From positions 15,172,028 to 15,236,027 of the forward strand of contig OY804589.1 in NCBI GenBank assembly GCA_963680875.1: DNA of 64,000 bases, written 5' to 3'. The position numbers and the translations under genes are program-made. The notes below the pieces were generated by a model that saw nothing but the letters and a program-made list of their open reading frames with translations, was not told where the DNA came from and searched no databases. Numbering within the stretch: the stretch's first letter is position 1; every line of letters starts with the position of its first letter. The stretch is from Bathymodiolus brooksi (taxonomy: Eukaryota > Mollusca > Bivalvia > Mytilida > Modiolidae). Shown here one piece after another: positions 1 to 12,744 of this stretch.

Positions 1-3000
1 TCTTACTACAAGCTGTTCATTTACTTTAATTTGTGTCTGGGTGTAATGTTGGATAGTCTGTCATGTTCATTTACATCCATACCCTTTCTTACTACAAGCT
101 GTTCATCTACTTTAATTTGTGTCTGGGTGTAATGTTGGATAGTCTGTCATGTTCATTTACATCCATATCCTTTCTTACTACAAGCTGTTCATTTACTTTA
201 ATTTGTGTCTGGGTGTAATGTTGGATAGTCTGTCATGTTCATTTACATCCATACCCTTTCTTACAACAAGCTGTTCATCTACTTTAATTTGTGTCTGGGT
301 GTAATGTTGGATAGTCTGTCATGTTCATTTACATCCATATCCTTTCTTACTACAAGCTGTTCATTTACTTTAATTTGTGTCTGGGTGTAATGTTGGATAG
401 TCTGTCATGTTCATTTACATCCATATCCTTTCTTACAACAAGCTGTTCATTTACTTTAATTTGTGTCTGGGTGTAATGTTGGATAGTCTGTCATGTTCAT
501 TTACATCCATATCCTTTCTTACTACAAGCTGTTCATTTACTTTAATTTGTGTCTGGGTGTAATGTTGGATAGTCTGTCATGTTCATTTACATCCATATCC
601 TTTCTTACTACAAGCTGTTCATTTACTTTAATTTGTGTCTGGGTGTAATGTTGGATAGTCTGTCATGTTCATTTACATCCATATCCTTTCTTACTACAAG
701 CTGTTCATTTACTTTAATTTGTGTCTGGGTGTAATGTTGGATAGTCTGTCATGTTCATTTACATCCATATCCTTTCTTACTACAAGCTGTTCATTTACTT
801 TAATTTGTGTCTGGGTGTAATGTTGGATAGTCTGTCATGTTCATTTACATCCATATCCTTTCTTACTACAAGCTGTTCATTTACTTTAATTTGTGTCTGG
901 GTGTAATGTTGGATAGTCTGTCATGTTCATTTACATCCATATCCTTTCTTACTACAAGCTGTTCATTTACTTTAATTTGTGTCTGGGTGTAATGTTGGAT
1001 AGTCTGTCATGTTCATTTACATCCATACCCTTTCTTACTACAAGCTGTTCATCTACTTTAATTTGTGTCTGGGTGTAATGTTGGATAGTCTGTCATGTTC
1101 ATTTACATCCATACCCTTTCTTACAACAAGCTGTTCATCTACTTTAATTTGTGTCTGGGTGTAATGTTGGATAGTCTGTCATGTTCATTTACATCCATAT
1201 CCTTTCTTACTACAAGCTGTTCATTTACTTTAATTTGTGTCTGGGTGTAATGTTGGATAGTCTGTCATGTTCATTTACATCCATATCCTTTCTTACTACA
1301 AGCTGTTCATTTACTTTAATTTGTGTCTGGGTGTAATGTTGGATAGTCTGTCATGTTCATTTACATCCATATCCTTTCTTACTACAAGCTGTTCATTTAC
1401 TTTAATTTGTGTCTGGGTGTAATGTTGGATAGTCTGTCATGTTCATTTACATCCATACCCTTTCTTACTACAAGCTGTTCATCTACTTTAATTTGTGTCT
1501 GGGTGTAATGTTGGATAGTCTGTCATGTTCATTTACATCCATACCCTTTCTTACAACAAGCTGTTCATCTACTTTAATTTGTGTCTGGGTGTAATGTTGG
1601 ATAGTCTGTCATGTTCATTTACATCCATACCCTTTCTTACAACAAGCTGTTCATCTACTTTAATTTGTGTCTGGGTGTAATGTTGGATAGTCTGTCATGT
1701 TCATTTACATCCATATCCTTTCTTACAACAAGCTGTTCATCTACTTTAATTTGTGTCTGGGTGTAATGTTGGATAGTCTGTCATGTTCATTTACATCCAT
1801 ATCCTTTCTTACTACAAGCTGTTCATTTACTTTAATTTGTGTCTGGGTGTAATGTTGGATAGTCTGTCATGTTCATTTACATCCATACCCTTTCTTACTA
1901 CAAGCTGTTCATCTACTTTAATTTGTGTCTGGGTGTAATGTTGGATAGTCTGTCATGTTCATTTACATCCATACCCTTTCTTACTACAAGCTGTTCATCT
2001 ACTTTAATTTGTGTCTGGGTGTAATGTTGGATAGTCTGTCATGTTCATTTACATCCATATCCTTTCTTACTACAAGCTGTTCATTTACTTTAATTTGTGT
2101 CTGGGTGTAATGTTGGATAGTCTGTCCTGTTCATTTACATCCATATCCTTTCTTACTACAAGCTGTTCATTTACTTTAATTTGTGTCTGGGTGTAATGTT
2201 GGATAGTCTGTCATGTTCATTTACATCCATATCCTTTCTTACAACAAGCTGTTCATTTACTTTAATTTGTGTCTGGGTGTAATGTTGGATAGTCTGTCAT
2301 GTTCATTTACATCCATATCCTTTCTTACTACAAGCTGTTCATTTACTTTAATTTGTGTCTGGGTGTAATGTTGGATAGTCTGTCATGTTCATTTACATCC
2401 ATATCCTTTCTTACTACAAGCTGTTCATTTACTTTAATTTGTGTCTGGGTGTAATGTTGGATAGTCTGTCATGTTCATTTACATCCATATCCTTTCTTAC
2501 TACAAGCTGTTCATTTACTTTAATTTGTGTCTGGGTGTAATGTTGGATAGTCTGTCATGTTCATTTACATCCATATCCTTTCTTACTACAAGCTGTTCAT
2601 TTACTTTAATTTGTGTCTGGGTGTAATGTTGGATAGTCTGTCATGTTCATTTACATCCATATCCTTTCTTACTACAAGCTGTTCATTTACTTTAATTTGT
2701 GTCTGGGTGTAATGTTGGATAGTCTGTCATGTTCATTTACATCCATATCCTTTCTTACTACAAGCTGTTCATTTACTTTAATTTGTGTCTGGGTGTAATG
2801 TTGGATAGTCTGTCATGTTCATTTACATTCATATCCTTTCTTACTACAAGCTGTTCATTTACTTTAATTTGTGTCTGGGTGTAATGTTGGATAGTCTGTC
2901 ATGTTCATTTACATCCATATCCTTTCTTACTACAAGCTGTTCATTTACTTTAATTTGTGTCTGGGTGTAATGTTGGATAGTCTGTCATGTTCATTTACAT

Positions 3001-4385
3001 CCATACCCTTTCTTACTACAAGCTGTTCATTTACTTTAATTTGTGTCTGGGTGTAATGTTGGATAGTCTGTCATGTTCATTTACATCCATATCCTTTCTT
3101 ACTACAAGCTGTTCATCTACTTTAATTTGTGTCTGGGTGTAATGTTGGATAGTCTGTCATGTTCATTTACATCCATATCCTTTCTTACTACAAGCTGTTC
3201 ATCTACTTTAATTTGTGTCTGGGTGTAATGTTGGATAGTCTCTCATGTTCATTTACATCCATATCCTTTCTTACTACAAGCTGTTCATTTACTTTAATTT
3301 GTGTCTGGGTGTAATGTTGGATAGTCTGTCATGTTCATTTACATCCATATCCTTTCTTACTACAAGCTGTTCATTTACTTTAATTTGTGTCTGGGTGTAA
3401 TGTTGGATAGTCTGTCATGTTCATTTACATCCATATCCTTTCTTACAACAAGCTGTTCATTTACTTTAATTTGTGTCTGGGTGTAATGTTGGATAGTCTG
3501 TCATGTTCATTTACATCCATATCCTTTCTTACTACAAGCTGTTCATTTACTTTAATTTGTGTCTGGGTGTAATGTTGGATAGTCTGTCATGTTCATTTAC
3601 ATCCATACCCTTTCTTACTACAAGCTGTTCATTTACTTTAATTTGTGTCTGGGTGTAATGTTGGATAGTCTGTCATGTTCATTTACATCCATACCCTTTC
3701 TTACTACAAGCTGTTCATTTACTTTAATTTGTGTCTGGGTGTAATGTTGGATAGTCTGTCATGTTCATTTACATCCATACCCTTTCTTACTACAAGCTGT
3801 TCATTTACTTTAATTTGTGTCTGGGTGTAATGTTGGATAGTCTGTCATGTTCATTTACATCCATACCCTTTCTTACTACAAGCTGTTCATTTACTTTAAT
3901 TTGTGTCTGGGTGTAATGTTGGATAGTCTGTCATGTTCATTTGCATCCATACCCTTTCTTACTACAAGCTGTTCATCTACTTTAATTTGTGTCTGGGTGT
4001 AATGTTGGATAGTCTGTCATGTTCATTTACATCCATATCCTTTCTTACTAAAAGCAGTTCATTTACTTTAATTTGTGTCTGGGTGTAATGCTGGCTAGTC
4101 TCTCATATTCATTTACATCCATATCCTGTCTTATTACAAGTTGTTCCTTTACTTTAATTTGTGTTAAAGTGTAATGTTAGGTAGTCTGTCATGTTCATTT
4201 ACATCCATATCGTTTCTTACTAAAAGCTGTTCCTTTACTTTAATTAATGTCTCGGTGTAATGCTGGCTAGTCTCTCATGTTCATTTACATCCATATCGTT
4301 TCTTACTCCAATATGTTCCTTTGCTTTAATTCGTGTCTAAGTGTAATGTTGGATAGTCTCTCGTGTTCATTTACATTCATATCTT
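1..4385. repeat. 86-bp satellite array, about 51 units
   Basis: Head-to-tail units with a period of 86 bp, found by spacing of the word TCTTACTACAAGCTG (1, 87, 173 and onward). Units are nearly identical to about 4040 and differ mainly at three recurrent sites: TTTACT/TCTACT, ATATCC/ATACCC and ACTAC/ACAAC. Neighbouring units often share variants (3600-3960 almost all carry ATACCC), suggesting local block amplification or conversion. From about 4040 to 4385 the units diverge strongly, as expected at an array edge. The left edge is outside the window. 86 is not a multiple of three and no reading frame persists. Confidence 0.97.
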
Positions 4386-5001
4386 TTCTTTTAATTGAAC
4401 AATTGAACAACAAATATTTTTTGGCATTTGTGAACCCCCAAAAAATGTTCCTTTGAAAAAGGTTCCCCTGGAACAAATTTTGTGTGGAATAGATTCTGGA
4501 GGAACTCATTTCACCAAAAAAATAATTAAGGAAAAGCTAGTATTTTTTTCATATGCTACCTGCTGAAATATGTTCCATGGTTGTGAAAAAAAAGTTCCAT
4601 ACCTGATGAAATATGTTCCATATTGTGGCCATTTGTTCCCTTTGTTAAACTTACTTTATATAAGGAATGCAAAGTCATGAATATGTTTAAAGTCACTTTA
4701 AAATTCCTATTGAGTTAACATTTTGATGTGAATTCGATTATTGTTTACGTCACTCACATTCAAATGACGAAATCCATGGATCGTGCTGAATATTAAACAG
4801 CTACAAAAAAAATATCTACTTGATGTGTATGCATGATTGCATAAATATTCATTAGATCAATTGCAGAATTGAAATAAACTGTTATTCAATATTGCCGCTG
4901 TAATATAAATATTAGATTATCACATACAAAACACTTGAAATTATATAAAATATATTATACCAGTATCTCAGGTCAGTGCATGATAATGCATGTGTAATAC
5001 A
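4386..5001. other. AT-rich flank of the satellite, no gene seen
   Basis: No coding signal. The word GTTCC recurs (GAAATATGTTCCAT about 4565 and 4608), suggesting a decayed short repeat next to the array. Confidence 0.5.
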
Positions 5002-5183
5002 CAGGGGCGGATCCAGGATTTCAAGATAGGGGGGGGGGGGGGCGCACTTAAAAAAATTGCGCCTAGCAGAGGGAGGCGCGAAAAATTTTGGGGTATATCG
5101 TGTGAAAAAAATCACGATTTTAAGCCAAAAAATCATATTTTTTTCCAATTTTAAGGGGTGCGCGCGCCCTGAATTCGCCCCCG
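5002..5183. mobile_element. hAT-like MITE with GGGGCGGATCCAGG end
   Basis: The left end is CAGGGGCGGATCCAGG followed by a G run. The right end is an imperfect inverted match (GAATTCGCCCCCG). ATACACA flanks both sides (4997-5003 and 5184-5190), reading as a target duplication. Relatives lie at 22456-22659 and 14045-14156. Confidence 0.7.
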
Positions 5184-5339
5184 ATACACACACTCTCATC
5201 ATAAATACATTAATTGTATAAATAAGCACAATATTTCCGCGTAAAGACCACGATGTGCGATTCGTCTTAATCCCCATTTGTTGGGGTTTATGCTTTGTTT
5301 ATGATAGTTGTATTTATTTACGTATGGTGTCCAAAACGA

Positions 5340-5965
5340 TTTCCATATCATTTAACAGCAACACGACGGTGTCATTAGTGGAGCAGGAACTACTAACCCT
5401 TCCAAAGCACCCGAGTTAGTGTAAGCAATATTTATTGAATAAATGGCATGAGTTATAACAAATAGTACATACATAGGGATCAGAAAACAAGTGACGCAGC
5501 ACTTATATAAATTCTTCTCCCAGATATCAAAAAAGAAAAGAAAAGAAAAATACATGTAAGATGGTTAGGACATGCACATTAATAATACACACATTTGTTT
5601 AAATAAGCATATGAAGTGAAAGGGTGACAATTTTTACAATGAACAATAAAATGACAGATCTAATATTTTGCAACAAGTAAAAGCATGATACATTTATATT
5701 ATAGGTGTAAAACGTTTAGATTTTATTATAAAATTTTGAATTACAAGGAAACTACTTTCATTTTCACAATCTGGGAGGTTAGAATCACCAAAGAGTAGAT
5801 TATTAATATTCACCCGAGCTAAACCCCGCTTTTAAGTGGGTTCATGTTACTCAATCTTCAGTTTTCTGTGTAATGTTTGGTAAATCATTGTTGATCTTTT
5901 TGTCCTTTTTATTTTGACCATTGTGTTTGATTTACAGCTTCTGATTATCCCTTTGGTGTCTTCAA
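5340..5965 (+). mobile_element. Dispersed retroelement 3' region, split by an insertion
   Basis: 5340-5415 and 5811-5965 together match the region downstream of the reverse transcriptase remnant (7415-7570) and the flanks of the 45-bp array (16885-17032 and 17880-17900). Shared words include AGTGGAGCAGGAA, GGTTCATGTTACTCAATCTT and CTTTGGTGTCTTC. I recall this sequence as abundant in mussel genomes; this needs a search. No reverse transcriptase is attached to this copy. Confidence 0.7.
5416..5810. mobile_element. 395-bp insertion flanked by CACCCGAG
   Basis: The 8-bp word CACCCGAG occurs at 5408-5415 and 5811-5818, exactly where the host repeat is interrupted. The insert lacks evident terminal inverted repeats. 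Read on the minus strand it ends about 15 bases after an AATAAA signal, which could mean retroposition without a retained poly(A) tail. Confidence 0.6.
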
Positions 5966-6500
5966 AACTTTCCCTTAAAAATGGCGTGGATTTATTTATG
6001 AAATCACGAAAATAATTTACCCTCATTATTAGCAATCATCATATTAGAATAAATTATTGAAAGCTTTTCAATAATAAATATGGGAAGACATTTTATATGT
6101 ATGTGAAGTTTATTTTGAAACAAATTTAATTCATGTGAATTTTATTCTGGAATAAATTTCACAACCTTCGGAACATTTTCGCATTATTTTTTTTTCCCGA
6201 AAACGAACATATTTCACACGGAAAAACTGTTATTGTTACACACACGTATACATTCCCATAATAGATATATAAATTTGATTGGTATGAAAAACACAATATT
6301 TAAAAAAAAATGCATGGATTTATTTAATGAAATTATGAGAATAATTAGTTATCTATGCTCACAGGGGTCAGTACCAATCATCACACGACATGACCCAAAT
6401 CCCCGCGGTTCTCTAGTATGTAATGATGTAGCAGGGCACAACGCATGCATACCAGTCGTAAATTATACAAACAATACAAATATGTCGGCTGCCATTTCTG
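5966..6500. other. No gene; short diverged direct repeat
   Basis: A roughly 45-base stretch with GGATTTATTTA at about 5985-6020 recurs diverged at about 6305-6345. Nothing else is recognised. Confidence 0.4.
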
Positions 6501-7364
6501 TTTAGTGTTCCTTTGAAATTTCAACGAATGATGAAGAGCTGGATCTTCCGTAACTCTACTGGATTCCTAAATTAGTCGAACTGAATGGCCAACGTAGACA
6601 CAAATACAGTGTCTTCGGAATGTACAAATCTTACTTTGTAAAAAAACAAACCACTCTGATTCTACCAAAAAGTTCTTTGAAACTGATATCATCAAAAGTT
6701 TGAGTTTTTGATTGACAACATATTTGCTATGTTTAGTGAGCATGATTTTCAATAGACAGTCGGCATTCCTATGGGTACCAATTGTGCTCCACTTCTAGCA
6801 GACTTGTCCCTTCGTTCGTACGAGGCAAGCATCATAGAGGGGATTCTCAAGAAAAACGAAAAGAAGCTAACCCGATCCTTTAATTTCACGTTCCGCTATA
6901 TAGATTATGTCTTTTCACTGAATAATTGTAAGTTTGGTGATTTTATTGATCACATCTATCCCATTGAGATTGAAATAAAGGATACCACAGATACAGCTAG
7001 GTATGCTTCATACCTTGACCTACACATGCAACATGACTTAAGGTTAAGAAAGAAACTTTACGACAAAAGAGATGATTTCAATTTTCCCATTGTGAACTTT
7101 CCATTCATATGTAGCAACATTCCAGCAGCACCTGCATATGGAGTATATATCTCTCAGTTGATACAATATTCCAGAGCTTGTGGGTCCTATCATGATTTCC
7201 TTGATAGATCGTTGCTGCTAATAATGAAGCTAGTGAACCAAGGGTTCCTAGTGGTTAAGTTGAAGTCATCATTTCGCACGTTTTATGGTCGCCATCACGA
7301 CCTGGTTAATCGTTATGGAATATCTGTATCACAAATGACCACGGATATGTTCCATTGGTCGTAA
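6500..7364 (+). pseudogene. Decayed reverse transcriptase (Penelope-like type)
   Basis: The open part (6771-7364, 197 codons) is clearly homologous to the intact 521-residue reverse transcriptase at 27802-29367. It shares MGTNCAPLLAD, FNFTFRYID, KRDDFNF and PAYGVYISQLI. Upstream, 6535-6585 still encodes LYWIPKL-like residues, but most of the sequence between the two blocks, including catalytic motif A, is missing and stops interrupt the rest. The catalytic YIDD box reads YIDY, because the second aspartate is changed to tyrosine at 6906-6908, so even the open part could not be catalytic. A dead, truncated copy. Confidence 0.85.
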
Positions 7365-7369
7365 TTTTA

Positions 7370-7580
7370 TTTAAGTCCTTTCCTTATTCATGACTTATCA
7401 TCGAGTTTATAACAAGAGTAACACAGCGGGTGCCACTAGTGGAGCAGGAATTGCTTACCCTCCCAGTAAGCCAGTAAGTTCACTCTCGGTTTGTGTGGGG
7501 TTCGTGTTCCTCAATCTTTAGTTTTCTGTTTGGTGTCTTGTAGATCCTTGTTTATCCTTTTAGTTATTATATTGCCTCTC
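7370..7580 (+). mobile_element. 3' region of the reverse transcriptase element
   Basis: Follows the remnant RT directly and matches the copies at 5340-5965 and 16885-17032 (GTGCCACTAGTGGAGCAGG, CAATCTTTAGTTTTCTGT). This placement identifies the dispersed repeat as the tail of the RT element. Confidence 0.7.
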
Positions 7581-7599
7581 CCTCAATCTCGGTTTTGAC

Positions 7600-8335
7600 T
7601 TTGAACTACATGTACGTATATACATAGCAATATATATACTATTATACCCAATCGTAACTACTCGGCCATTCTCGCTACCCTACAAATAACCTCGTACGTA
7701 GATAGTAGAAATTCTTCTTAAATTGTTTGCCGGAAGATAAGTTAAGTTAAGCCGCACAAAAATATACAAAAAATAAATATTCTAAATATAGTAATGTTTT
7801 CTTTTATATGCTTTAATATATGTTTAAAGATAAATGTAATTAATTTGTCTCTGGGGCTTCAAAGTCCTGGCAACATTACTTGTCGTCTATCTATCTATCA
7901 CAGGTAGGTTCTCTCCTCTCTCTAGGAGCACTCCACAAAGTGGATTAATTTTTATTTAAATGTTAAAATTTCAAAAAAATATATGGTATATTAGTTGTAT
8001 CATATTTAAAATTTGGGGTTTATATAAAAGGGAGAGAAAAATTAATCTGAAATTAAAAATTTATGATTATTAGATAAGAATATACATTATAATATAATTT
8101 AATAGTTTTAGTGCACTATATGTATCTGGTTCATTATTTTAATATATTTTGAAATGAACTAATAAGCTAAGTATGTGGATGAATTTTAGAGTCTAAAATC
8201 TAAAAGTAACGCTGTTGATTTATCTTACAGTATAAAAATATTTTATTTTAAGGATCATTCACTTTTAAAAGCATAAAATAAATTGAAATATAACAACTAT
8301 ATTATTGTTAAAATCTAAGATAGAGGGCGATATTG
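7600..8335. other. AT-rich DNA, no feature recognised
   Basis: Very AT-rich, no open frame of note and no repeat structure I could identify. Confidence 0.4.
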
Positions 8336-8392
8336 GAGGTGTACATATCAGGGAGACATTTGATGTATTGTATCCAGGATTTCTGTACGATT

Positions 8393-8735
8393 GGTATAGC
8401 GCGGAACACCCACACTGACCCGGTGTCCTGGTACAATACTTATGATGGTATAGCGCGGAACACCCACTCTAGACCGATTTATTGAATTCTGTCGTTTAGA
8501 AAGCCCTTTCTACCATTTTATATTTATCTTTTACTTATCTGACTTATTATGTTTATTTTTATTTTTTTATGCTGCTTTAAACATAAAAAGTCAGATAAGT
8601 AAAAGATAAATATAGAATGATAGAAAGGGTTTTCTAAACGACAGAATAATTCGGTCTACATCTGGACACTGACCCGGTGTCCGGGTACAATACTTATGAT
8701 GATATAGCGCGGAGCACCCACACTGACCTTATCAC
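8393..8735. repeat. 54-bp tandem repeat interrupted by a MITE
   Basis: GGTATAGCGCGGAACACCCA starts at 8393 and 8447, and again as GATATAGCGCGGAGCACC at about 8700. The intervening word ACTGACCCGGTGTCC also recurs. The element at 8472-8656 splits the second unit. Confidence 0.8.
8472..8656. mobile_element. Palindromic mariner-like MITE, 185 bp
   Basis: Two arms of about 70 bp are near-perfect inverted copies, starting GACCGA and ending TCGGTC, with a short AT-rich loop. Each end abuts TA (8470-8471 and 8657-8658), the Tc1/mariner target. Confidence 0.8.
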
Positions 8736-8759
8736 AGACCGTCACAGCTCCAATACTCA

Positions 8760-9545
8760 TCCCCCTACTGAGATCAGCTAAAATCCTTAATATATTTATT
8801 TATTAAAATCTAAAATTTAACGAGTTTCATTTTGAGCTCCAAACTGAGTTAGGTTATATATGTCTTTTTGTTTAAAGGTGAAATAAAAGATTAAAGATTA
8901 AAGGAAATTTTACAATATTTACATTATTTTTCCTTGTACATATATACATACATTCTAATTAACGGATCCTTAGGCAGTATAAAATCTATTTCATTATCAT
9001 ATTGAATAGTATGCGAGCCACACTGATATTGTCTATATCACTGTAAAGGAGTCCATATTTTGGTTTACATCTATATTTTTCTTTTTGGTATTTAGCTAAA
9101 CCTAATGTATTTTGGCACCGCTTCCGGAGAGCTGCTTGTCACGTTCGCCCTTAAAAATCATGAACTATTGAACCGATTTGTAAGGAATATGCTAATTATT
9201 TATTTATTTTAGTAACATATTCATTTAAAGAAATTGGTTATTTGAGGATAGAGACAGAACACGACGTAAGTTTCAGTGTGAATTTGGCATTTCTCAAATG
9301 TTATTGAACAAGTTCAAATCGTTTTAAATGCTTTGTTTTGACGTCAACGAGAAGTAAATGTACCACGTGTTTCTTTTCTCAATGTCAAACATTTTTATAT
9401 AGAGGAGACTTTTATTTTATTGTAAATTTGAATATTGGCGTGGTTGAGGTTGTGTAAAAACTATTGGATGAAGCGTATTGAATGTTACCGTGTTACAATG
9501 CCGACAATCCCAATGGACGAATGGTCGTGATTTGACTTTTTTGGA
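8760..9545. other. No feature recognised
   Basis: AT-rich sequence without a supported gene or repeat. Confidence 0.4.
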
Positions 9546-11230
9546 TTATCTCCCCACAGTTCTATTAAATCATCTCGGGGTTTTACTTGCCATCCTTTGT
9601 TAACATGTTAAAGTGATATATTACTTGACCAGGACACACCCACCATAATAAATAAACACTGACAGACAAATGTAAGAAATGGAATAAAAAAAAGTCATAT
9701 TTTTAGGAAGAAAATTAATTAAAGCAAAGGTTGAAAATATTGTGAGAGGGTCCATTCTATTAAATTGACTGGGGATTTAAAATTTACTTGCCATCCTTTG
9801 CTTATATAGTCCGTTTGACCAGCCTAAAACAGAACTAAAAAATTAATTAAAAATCAACAGTTCAACTTATTGATTTTTTTTCTTCACACATTTACTCATA
9901 TATCATCTACCTACTCTGACAAATAATTTCAGAATTTTGACACTATTTTCCAAAAAGTTGCCCATTAGGTCTCTATGTTAAATATTTGTACCAAATGTGG
10001 ATATGTGCAGAGGGAGTTAGTATGCTTGTTGTTACCAACTTCCAGTGTAAACAATAACAACAACACCTGTGATTTTATTTACATTTCACTGTCATGTGAT
10101 TACCTAATTTGAATGTCACCAGAACCCAAGCATGCATGAGATGTTCATTTCACCTAAAGTTTAACTTTTTACATTTTATTGGAAATTATTTTAGAAATTT
10201 AAAAGTAAAAAGTATAAATGCAAGCCTTTGAATTTTAAATCTTTTTCTTTAAATTCTAAATAAAATCACTTTTGTTTTGGTGTTTTCTAAAACCCAGTAT
10301 TTGAACTCAAAGAACATGGCTATAAAGTAAGCCTATGTGTATTGACCAGATATACCATGTAAATAGCCCATGCTTTGCATGCTTTGTGTATACTTTTAGA
10401 AAATGAAAACAAGTTTTATGTATGTTATTTAAGCATAATAAAAAACACAAGTAATTAATATATATTTTTTTTAAATATAATAGAAAAAATATAAAATAAA
10501 GGTAGAAAAAAACAACATTTTTTTTGTCTTTTCATAAATGAATATTTACAAATTAAAAATGATCTGCCCTTATTTAGAACTCTACCAATACTTATATAGA
10601 AAGGATAGTCATGCCTCTCAAAACTTCAGATGAAAAACAGGATTTAATACTAAAAGTGTTTGATTATTTTGAAGCCGAATCAAAATTGTCACTTGGTGAA
10701 AGTGAAATGAACATCTCATGCATGCTTGGGTTCTGGTGACATATTCAAATTAGGTAATCACATGACAGTGAAATGTAAATAAAATCACATGTGTTGTTGT
10801 TATTGTTTACATTGGAAGTTGGTAACAACAAGCATACTAACTCCCTCTGCACATATCCACATTTGGTACAAATATTTAACATAGAGACCTAATGGGCAAC
10901 TTTTTGGAAAATAGTGTCAAAATTCTGAAATTATTTGTCAGAGTAGGTAGATGATATATGAGTAAATGTGTGAAGAAAGAAAATCAATAAGTTGAACTGT
11001 TGATTTTTTATTAATTTTTTAGTCCTGTTTTAGGCTGGTCAAACGAACTATACCTATAACACATGACATGGACACACACATACACAGTCAGTATAAATAC
11101 ACACGTACACATGTACAGTAACATTATAGGAAGTGGGGAAAAAATAACATTTTAGCAAAAAAAGGTAGAAAATATTGGGAAGAGGTCCATTCTATTAAAT
11201 CAACTCAGGTTTTTACTTGCCATTCTTTAC
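9546..11230. repeat. Diverged ~180-bp direct repeats around a foldback element
   Basis: The phrase TCTATTAAAT followed by TTTTACTTGCCATCCTTT appears near 9560, 9755 and 11190 with similar preceding sequence (9620-9800 compares with 11053-11228). The foldback element at 9804-11053 separates the second and third copies. Confidence 0.55.
9804..11053. mobile_element. Foldback element with ~350-bp inverted arms
   Basis: 9804-10154 and 10699-11053 are reverse complements with few mismatches. They begin TAGTCCGTTTGACCAGCC and end at CATGAGATGTTCATTTCACC, around a 540-bp AT-rich centre without an open frame. TA lies at both outer ends. A non-autonomous long-TIR DNA element is the simplest reading. 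Confidence 0.85.
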
Positions 11231-12558
11231 TGAGGAGGGTAAAGACCTATTTCCGTTCAACATGTTTGCCCTTTTTATTTGTGTTTTCGTGTTTCAGGTC
11301 CACAGACAAATATACTCCGTACAAGGATAAACATTATTTTCTGTGAATCTGGGTCGTTTCGCCCCTATTCCCTTTCGTCCTGGGTCGTTTCGCCCTCATT
11401 TATTAATAGTGCTTTAAAAAATGAAATGTGGAAAATACCATTGCAAATATTTGTATTTTGGATGTTGTAAGGCTTGTTCATGGGTACTTTATTTTAATTA
11501 ATTAGTAATCGACAGATCAAAGAATAAAAATAATTACATTTTCAATTTTTTTTTATTAATTTCTCTTTATTATTTTTTTGCAGTTTAATTAGTAATAACA
11601 AGGATTTATATAGTATATAAATCCTTGGTAATAATTGACCAATAATTATTAAATATTATAATATAACATCATGATGATGTTAACTCCGTTGTTTATCATA
11701 TATTTTTATTATTTTTATTTTATTTTTATGTTATTTTTTTTTTGTATACAACTAATAAATAAATAATTACCAAAATATTGTCGAAAAAGACTTCTACTAT
11801 TATATAATAGCGATTAAAGGGAAACTTCGCAAATAAATTATTTTTTTATATGTTTTTCCTGATGTATAAATATGGATGTTTATATGTATATTAGCGTTTT
11901 ATTATGTTGGATAAGGGAATGAAATCGATTTTAAAATTCGGTCAACAATAGATGGATGTATTTTGATAGCATCTCGATACCAATTATCACGTGATGTCTA
12001 AATACCACCACGCCCCAAAACAAGCGTGTCAAACCAGGATCCTCATTCAGTGTCGATATGGCTTGTCAGGCGTAATTCTTTTTATTTTTCTTATTATTCT
12101 AAATATATGAATTTATTACACAAATTACTTTTTGCAGATTTACGTTTTGTTTCTATAGCAAAACAAACGAATCGGAGAAAACGGCCTGTCTTTAATGAGA
12201 CACATTTACAAAAGATTTTTTTTGAAAATTGAAGAACTACGAAATTATGTGAAAAAAAAGAACAGACATTGGAACAATGCCATGAATTCGTTAAAAAAAT
12301 AAAAATAGGGCTATACTACAGGACAAAATTGTTTTAATGATATTATTTATAAGATCGCACTTTGTAATCGATCGTTCATGCACTACAATAAAGCTACACA
12401 TAAGCTCTGCTTCTTAGCTAAAAGCACAGAAAGTTACAGAGTAGGAAGCCATAAAATTGAGAGGATTATGTAAACATATAATTTGTAATAGTTTTCATTT
12501 GACAATTACAGACGATGAGTATTATAAATACTTTTAAAGTTTATTATACAAAACTTCA
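11231..12558. other. AT-rich, no gene; small perfect hairpin
   Basis: GGGTCGTTTCGCCC occurs twice near 11350-11395. A hairpin with 13-bp arms (CAAGGATTTATAT) sits at 11599-11627. Short open frames at 11279 and 12026 show no recognisable domain and I do not call them. Confidence 0.45.
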
Positions 12559-12744
12559 GGGTACATCTCTTACGTAATATAATAATTTGTTTATGGAAAT
12601 ACAATATTCTTATTCGCCAACACGGGACAGTAAAAAGATTAATCTGTTTTCATAAAGGGTACATCTCTTACGTAATATAATAATTTGCTTATGGAAATAC
12701 AATATTCTTATTCGCCAACAGTAAAAAGATTAATCTGTTTTCAT
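12559..12744. repeat. 98-bp tandem duplication
   Basis: GGGTACATCTCTTACGTAAT starts at 12559 and 12657. The second copy differs by one substitution and a short deletion near CGCCAACA. Confidence 0.9.

Noticed and set aside
1..4385. CRISPR-like regular repeats
   Set aside because: The whole 86-bp unit is conserved with no variable spacers, and the genome is animal. It is a satellite.
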